Source of the DNA: Rhinopithecus roxellana | Taxonomy: Eukaryota > Chordata > Mammalia > Primates > Cercopithecidae | Direction: 5' to 3' | Assembly: GCF_007565055.1 (NCBI RefSeq) | Contig: NC_044558.1 | Location: forward strand, 80,315,444-80,379,443 | Length of the DNA stretch: 64,000 nt | Shown: positions 31,426 to 41,398 of the stretch, one piece after another | Numbering within the stretch: the stretch's first letter is position 1 | Layout: each line of letters starts with the position of its first letter | Notes under the pieces: model-generated | Told to the model about the DNA's origin: nothing | Database searches by the model: none | What the model saw: only the letters and a program-made list of their open reading frames with translations | Program-made: the position numbers and the translations under genes

Positions 31426-32775
31426 CTCCATCTCTTGAGAAAGGGATTCCAGATGCCAAGACCCAGAGCCAACTACAGAGGGACAGAGCACTGTCACTGG
31501 GTGGCAGTCACCCCTCAGGAGCTGCCCTCACAGGAGCTGTATCCATGGTGTGGCCCAAACCGTTGTTCAGCACTGAGTATTATGTAACTTCCTCCATCCA
31601 TGTTGAAAGCAAACAGGGAATAACAACCAGGCTATTAGAGTTGATGATGGAACCTCAGGAACAGAATCAGATTGGCTGGGAAAGCCAGGACCTGCTGAAA
31701 ACACGGGGATCCCTGCCATGAAAATTCATGTGCATTAAAGATGCCAAGGTGCTCAGGTCTGCATCAGCCCCCAGGCAGACCTCACATCTGTTCTGGAACA
31801 AGGGACACCACTGCATTTATTAAACACAACTGTTGAAGTCCCCCTGGGTACAGCATCCTAGAAACCACACCATCTATATTTCATTGTGATCATCTCCTTG
31901 ACATTTATAAATTCATAAGGTATAATGAACTAACCTGAAATGGAAATCTCTTATTAATTGCATAAAACAGAAAGTGTACATTAAAGATGAATAAATAAAC
32001 AAGATTGAATTTGTAGACCTCTAATAAACTGGCCATGAAAAGAGCCTTTGTCCACGTGACTCCTTGGGATTTGAGGACTCGGCTGGTGGCTGAGATGGCT
32101 CTTGGAGAGGCCAGTGGCTTCCCTCATCATGGAGGAGGTCATGCAGGCAGGTGCAAGAGCTCCCACCAAGATTGTGGACGCTGTTAGGTGTGACACCTTT
32201 TGCTGATTTCTGCTGCAGATTCCAGAAACACAAGTGAGTCTCTGAGCTGGACATGCTTGCATTGCCTGAATTCCCAAGGCATGTGGAGATGCTCTGGACA
32301 CTCAAGGACATGCATGCCCCTGGACTCAGCAGTGTGTGACGTCTCCCAGAGGCCAGCTCCCGCCCCTGCTAACCATCAGTATCATCTCAGGGTCTCCCTA
32401 GTATGTACCATCAGCAAGTTCCTGGGTGGGATGGAAACGCACCTAGAGCTTTCCTCTACCCTCTGTCTTCCTTTCATGGCCATTGCAAAGGAAGAACATC
32501 AGAGTCACATCACACGTGACTTCTTTCCTTTCTAGTCACAAGTCCTGAGAGAATTCAGACAAGAGTGATGTAACTGAGGCAGTAGGCAGAAACTCCAGGC
32601 CAAGGAGCCCTGGAGTCTGGAAAGTAGGCAGGGTTGTTCTATGTAACCTTGAGTTTGTGAACAGGAGGGATGATAAGCAGGGAGAGTTGCTGGGCAGAGG
32701 CTCAGGAGCAGTGGGAGGGGAAAATGGAGAGACACTACCATCTAGTTCTACTAAAGGATGAGAGAACACTATCTG
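31426..32775. other. Repeat-poor sequence, no gene recognised
   Basis: No named repeat. Frames of about 100 codons at 31,981-32,535 on both strands overlap each other without domain content. Confidence 0.35.
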
Positions 32776-33255
32776 CCAGCTATGGCCACAATGATGCTGT
32801 GTAACAACACACCAGGAAATTCAGTGGCTTCCACAATGACTAATTCTTGCTCACACAGCTGCAGTTTGGCTGAGGATCCACTGATCCAGGCCAGGCTCAG
32901 TTGGACTTTTCTACGAGCTGTGGGTTGGTTCCAGTGTCCCAAGTGTTTCTCCTTCTCTTTGGGCCAGCAGATGAGCCATGGCAGGGTCGTCTCAAAGCAA
33001 TGATGGAAACACAATAGGGCAAGCCCAACCACACAACCAGATTTCAAGGGTGTGCTTGCATCATGTCTGCTAATATCCCATTGGCCAAAGCATGTCACAT
33101 GGGCAAGTGCAAAGCCAAGGTGAAGAAGGATATTATGCCCTTAGTAGAAAAAACAGCAACATCACATGGCAAAGAGTGTGAATACAGAGAGAGATGAAGA
33201 ATTGGGAACAACAGCACAGTCTACCAGAAAATCCATACCATCCCTTTGCAAATCA
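32776..33255 (-). mobile_element. ERVL/MaLR-type LTR remnant
   Basis: 'tgatgctgtgtaacaacaca', 'ttcagtggcttccacaatga', 'ctcacacagctgcagtttgg', 'gctgaggatccactgatcca' and 'attggccaaagcatgtcaca' follow an ancient LTR pattern in reverse. Family not fixed; non-coding. Confidence 0.45.
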
Positions 33256-33279
33256 CCACCAAGGCTGCAGCAGCTAGGA

Positions 33280-33300
33280 TTTGGTTTAGCTATCAGTAAC

Positions 33301-33332
<32 letters not shown>

Positions 33333-33765
33333 AGCTTAAACAAGATGCAACTTTGTTTCTCTCAAATTCTTAAAGTCCAGAGGTGGCCAGTATAAGTGGG
33401 TATGGTGCTGCATGGTGTCAGGAACCCAGATTCCTTCTATTTTGTTGCCTCACTATGACTGGCCTCCAGTTCCCAAGTCACTTTATAGTCCAAAGTGGCT
33501 GCTGAGCTCCAGCCATCACATTCAGATTCTAGGAACCAGGAAAGCAAGTAGAGAAGGGCATGCTTTCTCCATTTAAAAACACTTCCTGGGAGGGTAACAC
33601 ACATACTTTCATTTCCATCCCACTGATCAGAACTTAGAACATGGTCGCATTAAACAGCTGGGAAGGCTGAGAGATGTACCTTTCTTTATTCTGGGTGGCC
33701 AGTTAGAATTAGGTTTCTGTTCGTGTGCAAAAAGGAGAAGGGAGATTGGGAGAAAACACAATCTT
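33280..33765. mobile_element. Old interspersed repeat with a 31-base poly-A
   Basis: 'ggtttagctatcagtaacca', a run of A at 33,301-33,331, 'cagcttaaacaagatgcaac', 'tccagaggtggccagtataa', 'tgctgagctccagccatcac', 'atcccactgatcagaactta' match a well-known ancient repeat pattern. I cannot name the family. Confidence 0.45.
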
Positions 33766-34695
33766 TGTCACAAAGGCCAGTAAGTAGGACTGCCCGCTCC
33801 TGAACCTGCGTCTTGGCCATTTGTGTTAATTAAAACACTTTGGTGTGCAAGTAAAAGAAGCTCCATGAAGGGAAAGACAGGAATTTATTACATGAGCCAG
33901 GGCTGCTTCACCAAACCCAAGGGCATGGGCACAGCTGGGTCTCCAGAGTAAGCTGGAAGCCAGGACTGGCTTTGTAAGAAGCACAGAAAGCCCACTCTCT
34001 GCTTCTCCTCCAACGCCAGCTCCAGTCTTCCGGCTGGATGCAGATGGCCATTTTCTATGTCTCCATCCATGTGGCAAAGCAAACGGCCAGCAAGAGGCCA
34101 GAGTTAGCCACCCCTCCGGTCAAGAGAAGGCTGAGGCTGCCATCTCTTGGTCCTGGGGAGGCCACTGGAGGGGACATTCATTCCTGGCTAGCCAGTGGCA
34201 TCCTCTTCATCTCTGTATCAGAGCTAAATCCCTGTGGAGAATCACCTCCCTCGGGCCTCCCTGCACGTTCCTAGTCAGAGGTGGGCAGGTAGCCAGGTCA
34301 GACCCATGAGACTCTCCCTTTCAAACACATCCATTGTAAGCAGGGATGCAGGAATAGGGCAGGAGGAGCAAGCTTGCCTGGCACCACCCACTTCCAGCCT
34401 GGCTCTCCGTTTTACAGATGAGTTTTACAGCAGGTCTCCTGCTGACTCCGTGAGCTTCCCCATAGCTTGCCACCATTATCCATAGTTTGGTTTCTGTCAC
34501 TTGCAACCAAATTATCCTGTCTGGCACAGATTACGCCACCCTCCCTGAGTCAGGCATGCTGGGGACAGGGTCACTGTTCCAACAGTTTCTGCGGTGACCA
34601 CAAGGATGGGGGAGGAGGGGCCAGACAAGTCAATGGATGTCACACAGATATCCCTCTCCATGTCCTTTGATACTGCCTCTTGGGAGGCCTTCGGG
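33766..34695. other. No gene seen
   Basis: 33,826-34,300 has text resembling an old LTR ('ttattacatgagccagggct', 'gaatttattacatg') but is too decayed to assign. No coding frame is supported. Confidence 0.3.
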
Positions 34696-34699
34696 TAAA

Positions 34700-34950
34700 G
34701 GGGAAACAGCACAGACTCCCATGTCAGAAACTATCACAATTCAAATCTCAGCTCTGCCACTCACTGGCTGTGTGATCTCAGGCAGGCAGTTCAACCTCTC
34801 TGAGCCTCAGTTTCACCATTTAGACAATGGAATTGGTGACGACTGTTATGCCTTGAGTTGGGCTGGGCTGAGGTTTGGAATATGTCTATAGATAAAGTGC
34901 TTGGCACATACTAGGTGTTGGGAAAGGAACAGCCATTATAACTTACTGGG
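34700..34950 (+). mobile_element. MIR, nearly full length
   Basis: 'ttcaaatctcagctctgcca', 'ctcactggctgtgtgatctc', 'tctctgagcctcagtttcac', 'gataaagtgcttggcacata' and 'ctaggtgttgggaaag' follow MIR head to tail. Confidence 0.88.
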
Positions 34951-35054
34951 TTTTACAGTGGGGGGCAAGGGATACCCACACTGGAATTTACTTTGGGCCT
35001 TACCCTTCCCCCACCAGCCCACCCCCCACTCCCACTGCACTCCATCCTCTAAGG

Positions 35055-35252
35055 CATGGGTCAGCCAAGTTTTCCATAAAGGACCACATAATAGGAAATA
35101 GTTTAGGCTTTGCCAACCATACAACATCTCTATTGTAGATTCTTCTCTTTCTTCCATTTAAAAATGCAAAAACCATTCTTAGCTCAAGGGCCTTTACAGA
35201 AACGGGATGGGCTGGACTTGGCCCATGAACTGAAGTCTGTTGGCCCCTGCCT
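35055..35252 (+). mobile_element. hAT-type DNA transposon, second copy
   Basis: 'gtcagccaagttttccataa', 'agtttaggctttgccaacca', 'tgggctggacttggcccatg' and 'gaagtctgttggcccctgcc' are the same family and orientation as 10,604-10,825. Confidence 0.65.
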
Positions 35253-35370
35253 AAGAAATGGCTCTGCTCATCCCAAAATAACACCTCCAAGCAAATCCGT
35301 GAGAGCTCCCTGGACATTAAGGAGCAGCAAGCGCAGCACGAAGAACAGAGAACACCTGGGGGTTTGTCAT

Positions 35371-35513
35371 CAGTCAGCCCCTGGGGTATGGGTCTGCCAT
35401 CAATCACCCCCAGGGGCGTGGGTCTGCCATCAGTCACCTCCTGGGGTGTGGGTCTGCCATGAGTCACCCCCAGAGGTATGGGTCTGCCATCCAGTCACCA
35501 CCAGGGGCATCTC
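35371..35513 (+). repeat. 30-bp minisatellite
   Basis: Units start at 35,371, 35,401, 35,431 and 35,461, with a partial unit after 35,491. Each has the pattern CAGTCACCCCCAGGGGTRTG followed by GGTCTGCCAT. As 30 is divisible by three, a plus frame shows a 10-residue VCHQSPPGVW-like repeat; I treat that as incidental. Confidence 0.92.
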
Positions 35514-35589
35514 AGATGTACCTGCTCCTTCTTCAGAACCAAGCAAGGGGCCTCTTAGAACACAGCTAAAAATAACTGATTGGTGAAGT

Positions 35590-35765
35590 CCCTATCCTGT
35601 GCAAGACACTGCCCGTGAATGATTTCACTGAATCAAGATATGCTGGATCTATCCCCATTCTGCAAATGAGGAAAGTGAGGCCCAGAGAGGTTAAGTAACT
35701 GGACTAAGATCACACAGCTAATGAGTGTCAGAACCAAGATTTGAATGCCAATCAGTCTCTCTACT
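35590..35765 (-). mobile_element. MIR, minus orientation
   Basis: 'atctatccccattctgcaaa', 'tgaggaaagtgaggcccaga', 'gaggttaagtaactggacta', 'agatcacacagctaatgagt' and 'aaccaagatttgaatgccaa' are reverse MIR. Confidence 0.88.
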
Positions 35766-36184
35766 CCCATCCTTGGTTTCTCCTATCTCTGTGATTTACA
35801 GGAGAAACTCACCTTCCATCCTTGGATGTGGATGCTCTGAACCGGACACTGGTCACAGGCTGACCCTGAGGTTAGGGCTGCTTGGCTACTGCCACCAACG
35901 AGTGCCCACCAGCCCCCGGGGCCCCCTTGGACTGGGCCAGAAGCCCTCTCTCCCTATTGAAGCAAGGCCTAATTTGCAGAGCTCTTCGGGAGATCTCATG
36001 CAGCTAAAAGGAGAGGCTGTAAACACTAAATATAACTGCTTGAAGCGGCGCTGACAGTTCCTTGCAGAACAGGGCCCTGATTATATAACGAGGCTGCCTC
36101 GGGAAGGGAGACTTGCGCCTGCTCAGGTTTTTCCAAAAAGAAAAAAGAAAAATCAGATAAAGAAAGTTAAAACTGTGATCCTTA

Positions 36185-36575
36185 AAGCTCATTCATTCAT
36201 TCCCTGGACTGAAATTTATTAAGCCCTGACTGTGAGCCAGGCACTATCACAGGCACTGGGGATGTGACAGCGAATCTCACAGACAAAATTCCCTGCACTT
36301 GTGAAGCCGCCGCCAGCCTAGTGCAGGGAGACAGACCATAACCAAATAAATAAACTACGGAGCAGGGCGGGTGAAAACACCTCAAAGTCAAACAGGCAAA
36401 GAAAGTATTTTTAGAGAGGAAGAGGATGATTTTAAGCAGGTGAGGAAATCTGAAAAGATGACATTTGAGCAAATACAGAGAGTGAGAGAAGGAGCCACTC
36501 AGGGGTCTATAGGGAGAGGCTTTCAGGCAGTGAGAGCAGAAAGTGCAAAAGCCCTAAGGTGGGACCATGCACCCA
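36185..36575 (-). mobile_element. L2 3' region, minus orientation
   Basis: 'cattcattcattccctggac', 'tattaagccctgactgtgag', 'ccaggcactatcacaggcac', 'acatttgagcaaatacagag' and 'agtgcaaaagccctaaggtg' follow reversed L2. Confidence 0.75.
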
Positions 36576-36604
36576 TTACAGAGGCACAACAGAAGACCCA
36601 CTTA

Positions 36605-37092
36605 CACCTGTAATTAGGTTGTTATAGGGTGTAGTTGACCCTGAGAAAGGGAGATTAGCCTGGCTGACCCCTTAAAAGAGACTGGATTCTTTCTGAAGTC
36701 AGGGATTTGAAGTGTGAGAGATTCAATTTGAGGGAGATTCTCCGCTGCTGGCTTTGAAGATGGAGGAAGCCAATGAGAAGACATGTGGGGGCCTCTCGGA
36801 GCTAAAAGTAGCCCTGGCGGACAGCCAGCAAGGAAACGGGGACCCCAGTATGACCACCACAGAAACTCAACCCCCACATGACACAACTACATGAGCTTAG
36901 CAGAGGGTCCCAAGTTCCAGATAAGGACACAGCCCAGCCAACCCCTTGATTACAGCCTCGTGAGACCCTGAGCAGAGAACCCTGCCAATGCCATGCCTGG
37001 ACTCCCCATCTACAGAACTGGGAACTCATAAGTGAGTTTTGTTTTCAGCTGCTAAGTTTGCAGTAACTTGTTACATAGCAACAGAAAACAAA
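36605..37092 (+). mobile_element. MLT1-like MaLR solo LTR
   Basis: 'ctgctggctttgaagatgga', 'ccttgattacagcctcgtga', 'gaccctgagcagagaaccct', 'gttttcagctgctaagtttg' and 'cagtaacttgttacatagca' follow an MLT1-type LTR to its 3' end. Its internal segment 36,733-36,833 is repeated at 38,657-38,756. Confidence 0.75.
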
Positions 37093-37094
37093 TA

Positions 37095-37310
37095 CGTATT
37101 CATTAAATATCTTTGAGCACCTACTATATGCCAGGCCCTGTTAGGTGCTGGAGACATAGCCATGAGCAAGAGAGACAAGACTCCTGTCCACACAGAGCTT
37201 ACATTCAAATTAGGAAAATGGACAATGGGCAAGAAATACATAATGGACACAATAATTCACAAGATAATGTGAGAGGGAGGTAATGCCAGGACAATGGCCT
37301 AACGGGCTGT
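37095..37310 (-). mobile_element. L2 fragment, minus orientation
   Basis: 'ttgagcacctactatatgcc', 'aggccctgttaggtgctgga', 'tgtccacacagagcttacat' and 'gataatgtgagagggaggta' are reversed L2 3' text. An Alu follows immediately. Confidence 0.75.
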
Positions 37311-37602
37311 TTCTTTTTCTTTTTAGGGTCTTGCTCTGTCACCCAGGCTGGAATGCAGTGGCGTGATCATAGCTCCCTGCAGCTTTGAACTCCAGGCTCA
37401 TGTGATCCTCCCAACTCAAACTCCCAAATAGCTGGGACTACAGGTACTTGTCACCACTCCCCACTAATTTTTTTTTATTTTTTGTAGAGACAGGGTTTTG
37501 CCATCTTGTCTGGGCTGGTCTGGAACTCCTGGGCTCAAGTGATCTGCCCACCTCAGCCTCCCAAAGTGCTGGGATTACAGGTATGAGCCGCCATGCCTGG
37601 CC
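37311..37602 (-). mobile_element. Alu, old (AluJ-like)
   Basis: 'agggtcttgctctgtcaccc', 'gcgtgatcatagctccctgc', 'agctttgaactccaggctca', 'tagagacagggttttgccat' and 'gccgccatgcctggcc'. 'agctttgaactcc' wording and decay suggest AluJ. Confidence 0.93.
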
Positions 37603-37659
37603 AATGGGTTAAGTTTCAATGGCCCAGGCCAACAAACCAGCCCCCGGCAGACAGAATCT

Positions 37660-38168
37660 TTAGCCCAGTCGCCTCTCCAAAGCCCTGTGTGATTTGCCCC
37701 ACCTATCTCCAACCTCATCTCCTGTTGTTCTGCCCTCTCTCCTTGTGCTGGAGCCTCCTGGATATCCTTCTCTTCCCCAAACATACCATGCTGTTCCCAC
37801 ATCAGGGCCTTTGCACCTGCTGTTCCCTCTGCCCAGAACACCCTTCCCCCAGATCGCTGCATGGCTAGCTTCCTCTCATCTTTAAGGCTTCTCCTGAAAT
37901 ACCACCTCCTCTGAGACCTTGGCGGACCACCCCATTTAAAGAAGACTTCCCACCCATGAAGCTATTGATCTACCATGTTTTATTGTCTTTATAGCATGTG
38001 TCATTCTCGTAAGTTATTTATTAATTCACTTGATGGCTTACTTCCTCCCCTGGAATACAAGCTCCACTGCTGCAGAAACTGTCTTTTCATCACTATTTCC
38101 CTGGGACTAGAACAGTTCCTGGCCCGGCACAGACACTCAGGAAATATCTGTTGACTGAATGACTGGAA
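37660..38168 (+). mobile_element. L2 3' end, well preserved
   Basis: 'tccaacctcatctcctgttg', 'catcagggcctttgcacctg', 'ctgttccctctgcccagaac', 'gcttctcctgaaataccacc', 'ttattgtctttatagcatgt', 'ggaatacaagctccactgct', 'atctgttgactgaatgactg' trace about 500 bases of L2 3' sequence. Confidence 0.85.
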
Positions 38169-38656
38169 AATTCCTTTGATCAGCCAGTGGTTGTTTTTAT
38201 TTCCTCCATGGGGAATAAAAAAAGCACTGAAAAAAGGAATAATTCATAGAAAAATGAAAATCCTAAGCAATAGTGAGACATCCATTTGCATAATGACAAG
38301 CATCTGATTTTTAATATAATTCCACCTCCAAAGTGAAATGTTCGCTATTCAGATGCAGCCAGGCCCCATGAAAGGGCTCGGATACACAGGAGCGGTAGTT
38401 ACAAGGGTGGGAGTCAAAATCCTCCAGCGGCTGCTTCCCCTCCATCGCAACAGTCTCAGCTGCTGCCGTCTAGAACTTGCCAGCTCTTCCCCACACTGTC
38501 AGCTGTCTAATCCAACACCCGTTCCCAACTTCTTTCTTTCTCCCTTGCCTCCTCGCTCTAGAAGGGGTGGGAAAACTAAATACCCCCTGCCCCAGACTCT
38601 CTTGCAGTCCTACTTCTGTCCCGTGAGATGAAATAAAACAATCTGAAGATGATCTG

Positions 38657-38756
38657 GGGATCTCCGCTACTAGCTTTGAAGATGGAGGAGGCAAATGAGA
38701 AGACATGTGGGGGGCCTCTAGGAGCTAAAAGCAGCCCTGGCGGACAGCCAGCAAGG
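38657..38756 (+). repeat. Duplicate of an MLT1-like segment
   Basis: It matches 36,733-36,833 with only a handful of differences: both have 'tgaagatggagga', 'aatgagaagacatgtggggg', 'ggagctaaaag' and 'gcggacagccagcaagg'. The similarity is too high for two independent insertions of such an old family. Confidence 0.7.
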
Positions 38757-38794
38757 CTACCTTAAAAAAAGAACAGTGGTGCCTGACCAGGCCC

Positions 38795-38910
38795 TATCCC
38801 TTTTTCCTGCTTAAATGTAACCTTGATGGCTGGAGTCACAGCAATCATTTTGTGACCATGAGGAGAAAGGGCAAGCGAATCACAGAGATTTTTGGTCCTT
38901 ATGTCACTAA
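38795..38910 (+). mobile_element. Old repeat remnant, family not named
   Basis: 'atggctggagtcacagcaat', 'tttgtgaccatgaggagaaa' and 'agggcaagcgaatcacagag' parallel the repeat at 50,390-50,450 ('atcttgtgaccatgaggaaa'). Confidence 0.4.
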
Positions 38911-39094
38911 ACAGCTTTATCATTACCCATAAATAACTACCTCTAGAATTCTTGGTATATGAGAAAAATAAATCCTAACTAGGCCACAATGGTAGAGCTT
39001 CCTGGTGTTTGCAAGCAAAAACATTTCTTGCTAATATGCTGACTGCATGGGTACAAGCAGCTTCATTTAAGTGAATGAAACTTTGTCTTTTGCC

Positions 39095-39262
39095 CAAAGC
39101 AATTGCATACCCATTATCTAACCTCATCATGGCAACATCCCCTGAGAGTCTGCATGGGCAGACTTTAGGTCCCCCACATGTTAGGCAAAAAATCCGAGAT
39201 TCAGAGAGGTTAAGGGACCTGCCCCAGCATCACACTGCTATGCAATGAAACTTGAAACTCAG
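39095..39262 (-). mobile_element. MIR, minus orientation, decayed
   Basis: 'acccattatctaacctcatc', 'gattcagagaggttaaggga', 'cctgccccagcatcacactg' and 'cttgaaactcagaactaaaa' follow reversed MIR. Confidence 0.6.
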
Positions 39263-39275
39263 AACTAAAACCTGG

Positions 39276-39573
39276 GCCACGCACAGGCATTCATGCCTGT
39301 TATTCCGGCACTTTGGGAGGCCAAGGTGGGAGGATAACTTGAGTCCAGGAATTCAAGACCAGTCTGGACAATATAGTGAGACCCCATCTTTACAAAAAAA
39401 TATATAAAAATTGGCTGGGCATGGTGGTGCACGCCTGTGGTCCCAGCTACCTATGAGGCTGAGGCAGAAGGATCACTTGAGCCCGAGAGGTTAAGGCTGC
39501 AGTGAGCTATATCATGCCACTGCACCCCAGCCTGCGTGACAGAGCAAGACTTCGTCTCAATACATACATAAAT
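39276..39573 (+). mobile_element. Alu, old (AluJ-like), with target-site duplication
   Basis: 'ttgggaggccaaggtgggag', 'gataacttgagtccaggaat', 'agaccagtctggacaatata', 'cagctacctatgaggctgag', 'gcagtgagctatatcatgcc'. The flanks 'actaaaacctgg' are identical on both sides (39,264-39,275 and just after 39,573). Confidence 0.93.
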
Positions 39574-39599
39574 ACTAAAACCTGGACTTCCAAATTTCC

Positions 39600-40671
39600 A
39601 GAGTCCAACTTATGGAGAGACAAGAACCCATAATATAAAACAAGATCCCTGGGGCAGCCCTAATAAACCTAAAAACAAAAACTTTCGTTGTAAATTTCGG
39701 CTTTAGGCTAAGAGAAAACTGTCATAACCCACTTAGAAACCCAGGACCCAAGTATTCCAGTCTCAAAGTAGTGTTGTGATCAGTGTAACAGTGTCTGTCA
39801 ACTACAAGGGAACTCCAATAAAACTTACGTCCTTATTTGCATTTCTTGAATGCCATAAAGGCAACACATGGTCCACAGAAATATTTCTTTAAATTCTCCT
39901 CCCCTTGCTGATCTATGTCCTTCACACTCCATGCCTCCTCTTATTTCTCCAAACTATCCCCAAACCTCTCCTCCCGGCCTCTTGTATCCTTCTTCCCGTT
40001 CCACTTGTCAATTTATTGTCACTCAGCTCCAAACCCACCCTTCTTTGCCATGTTTGGTGATCCTGGAGCTGGGCCCTGGAAACATTTCTCCTTTGCCAGC
40101 TGGTACAATGTTCGGCTTTGTCCGTAGAGGGCATGGGTTACACTGTGCAGCTATACAGCAGGAGAGCCCGTCCACTCTGGGTTCCTGTCCTCCTCTCCTA
40201 CTGCAAGCAGCTCTTCTACCAGCAGCTCTCAGGTCAGCTTCAGTGACCCTCTCAGGCCACAGTCTCCTCATTTGGTGGCCATTTCCACAGTAGCCTTGAG
40301 GGACCCTCAGCTACACTCTCCCCACACAGTGGCCACTTCTGCAGGAGGTCCAGCCATCCCCTCAGGCCATCCTCGCCCACCCAGCAAGCAGCTTCAACCA
40401 ACCATCTTTGACTCTGCCCTTGAACCACGCTCTCCCCCCCCGGTGGGCATTTCTTAGAGAACAGCTGTGGCCACTTACATGGTCTGGCAATGGCAGATGG
40501 TGTATATGGACCAGCTTCAGGCTTCGTCGTCTGACAGTGTCCTCATCCAGCAAACTGCATGTTCTCATAGTAGCCACATTCTCTTCGGAGAGGACTGGTT
40601 CTTGGCCTCAGGGACTAGAATAGTTCCATATTCTTCACTCTCCATTTCCCTCAGTCTAGAGGGAGTAATAA

Positions 40672-40674
<3 letters not shown>
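39600..40674. other. Possible LTR-element sequence, no gene supported
   Basis: Decayed sequence continuing across the two Alus at 40.7 and 41.1 kb. 40,400-40,674 and 40,989-41,082 read as one interrupted element: each Alu is flanked by matching short duplications. I cannot assign a family, and the 141-codon plus frame at 39,868-40,293 has no domain. Confidence 0.3.
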
Positions 40675-40712
<38 letters not shown>

Positions 40713-40988
40713 AGACAGTCTCACTCTGTTGCCCAGGCGGGAATGCAGTGGTGTGATCTCAGCTCACCAAAACCTCCACCTCCCATGTTCAAGCAATTCT
40801 CCTGCCTCAACCTCCCTACTAGCTGGGACTACAGGCACACACCACCATGCCCGGCTAGTTTTTGTATTTTTAGTAGAGACAAGGTTTCACTATGTTAGCC
40901 AGGCTGGTCTCAAACTCCTGACCTTGTGATCCACCCACCTCAGCCTCCCAAAGTGCTAGGATTACAGGTGTGAGCCACCACTCCCGGC
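40675..40988 (-). mobile_element. Alu, full length, long poly-T
   Basis: 37 T at 40,675-40,711 then 'gagacagtctcactctgttg', 'cgggaatgcagtggtgtgat', 'tagagacaaggtttcactat' and 'gtgagccaccactcccggc'. Flanks 'agtaataacc' and 'aatagtaacc' look like a decayed target-site duplication. Confidence 0.94.
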
Positions 40989-41082
40989 AATAGTAACCTT
41001 TTTATACCTGATATTTCTAGACCCCTTAGAGTTCTTTTTGACCCCATTAGTAAGTTAAGCACGTCTTACTAGTTAATAATTC

Positions 41083-41398
41083 TTTTTTTGTTGTCATGTG
41101 TCTGTGCGTGTGTGTGTGTGTGTCAGTCTCTCTTTGTCACACAGGCTGGAGTGCAATGGTGCAATCTCGGCTCATTGCAATCTCTGCCTCCTGGCTTCAA
41201 GAGATTCTCCTGCCTCAGCCTCCCCAGTAGCTGGGACTACAGATGGGTGCCACTATGCCCAGCTAATTTTTGTATTTTTAGTAGAGATGAGGTTTCACCA
41301 TGCTGGCCAGGCTAGTCTCAAACTCCTGACCTCAGGTGATTCATCTGCCTCGGCCTCCCAAAGTGCTGGGATTATATGTGTGAGCCACCACGCCCAGC
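41083..41398 (-). mobile_element. Alu with (TG)n in its tail
   Basis: The tail 'gcgtgtgtgtgtgtgtgtca' replaces the usual 'gagacggag' start; then 'gtcacacaggctggagtgca', 'tagtagagatgaggtttcac' and 'gccaccacgcccagc'. 'aataattct' flanks both ends as a target-site duplication. Confidence 0.93.
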
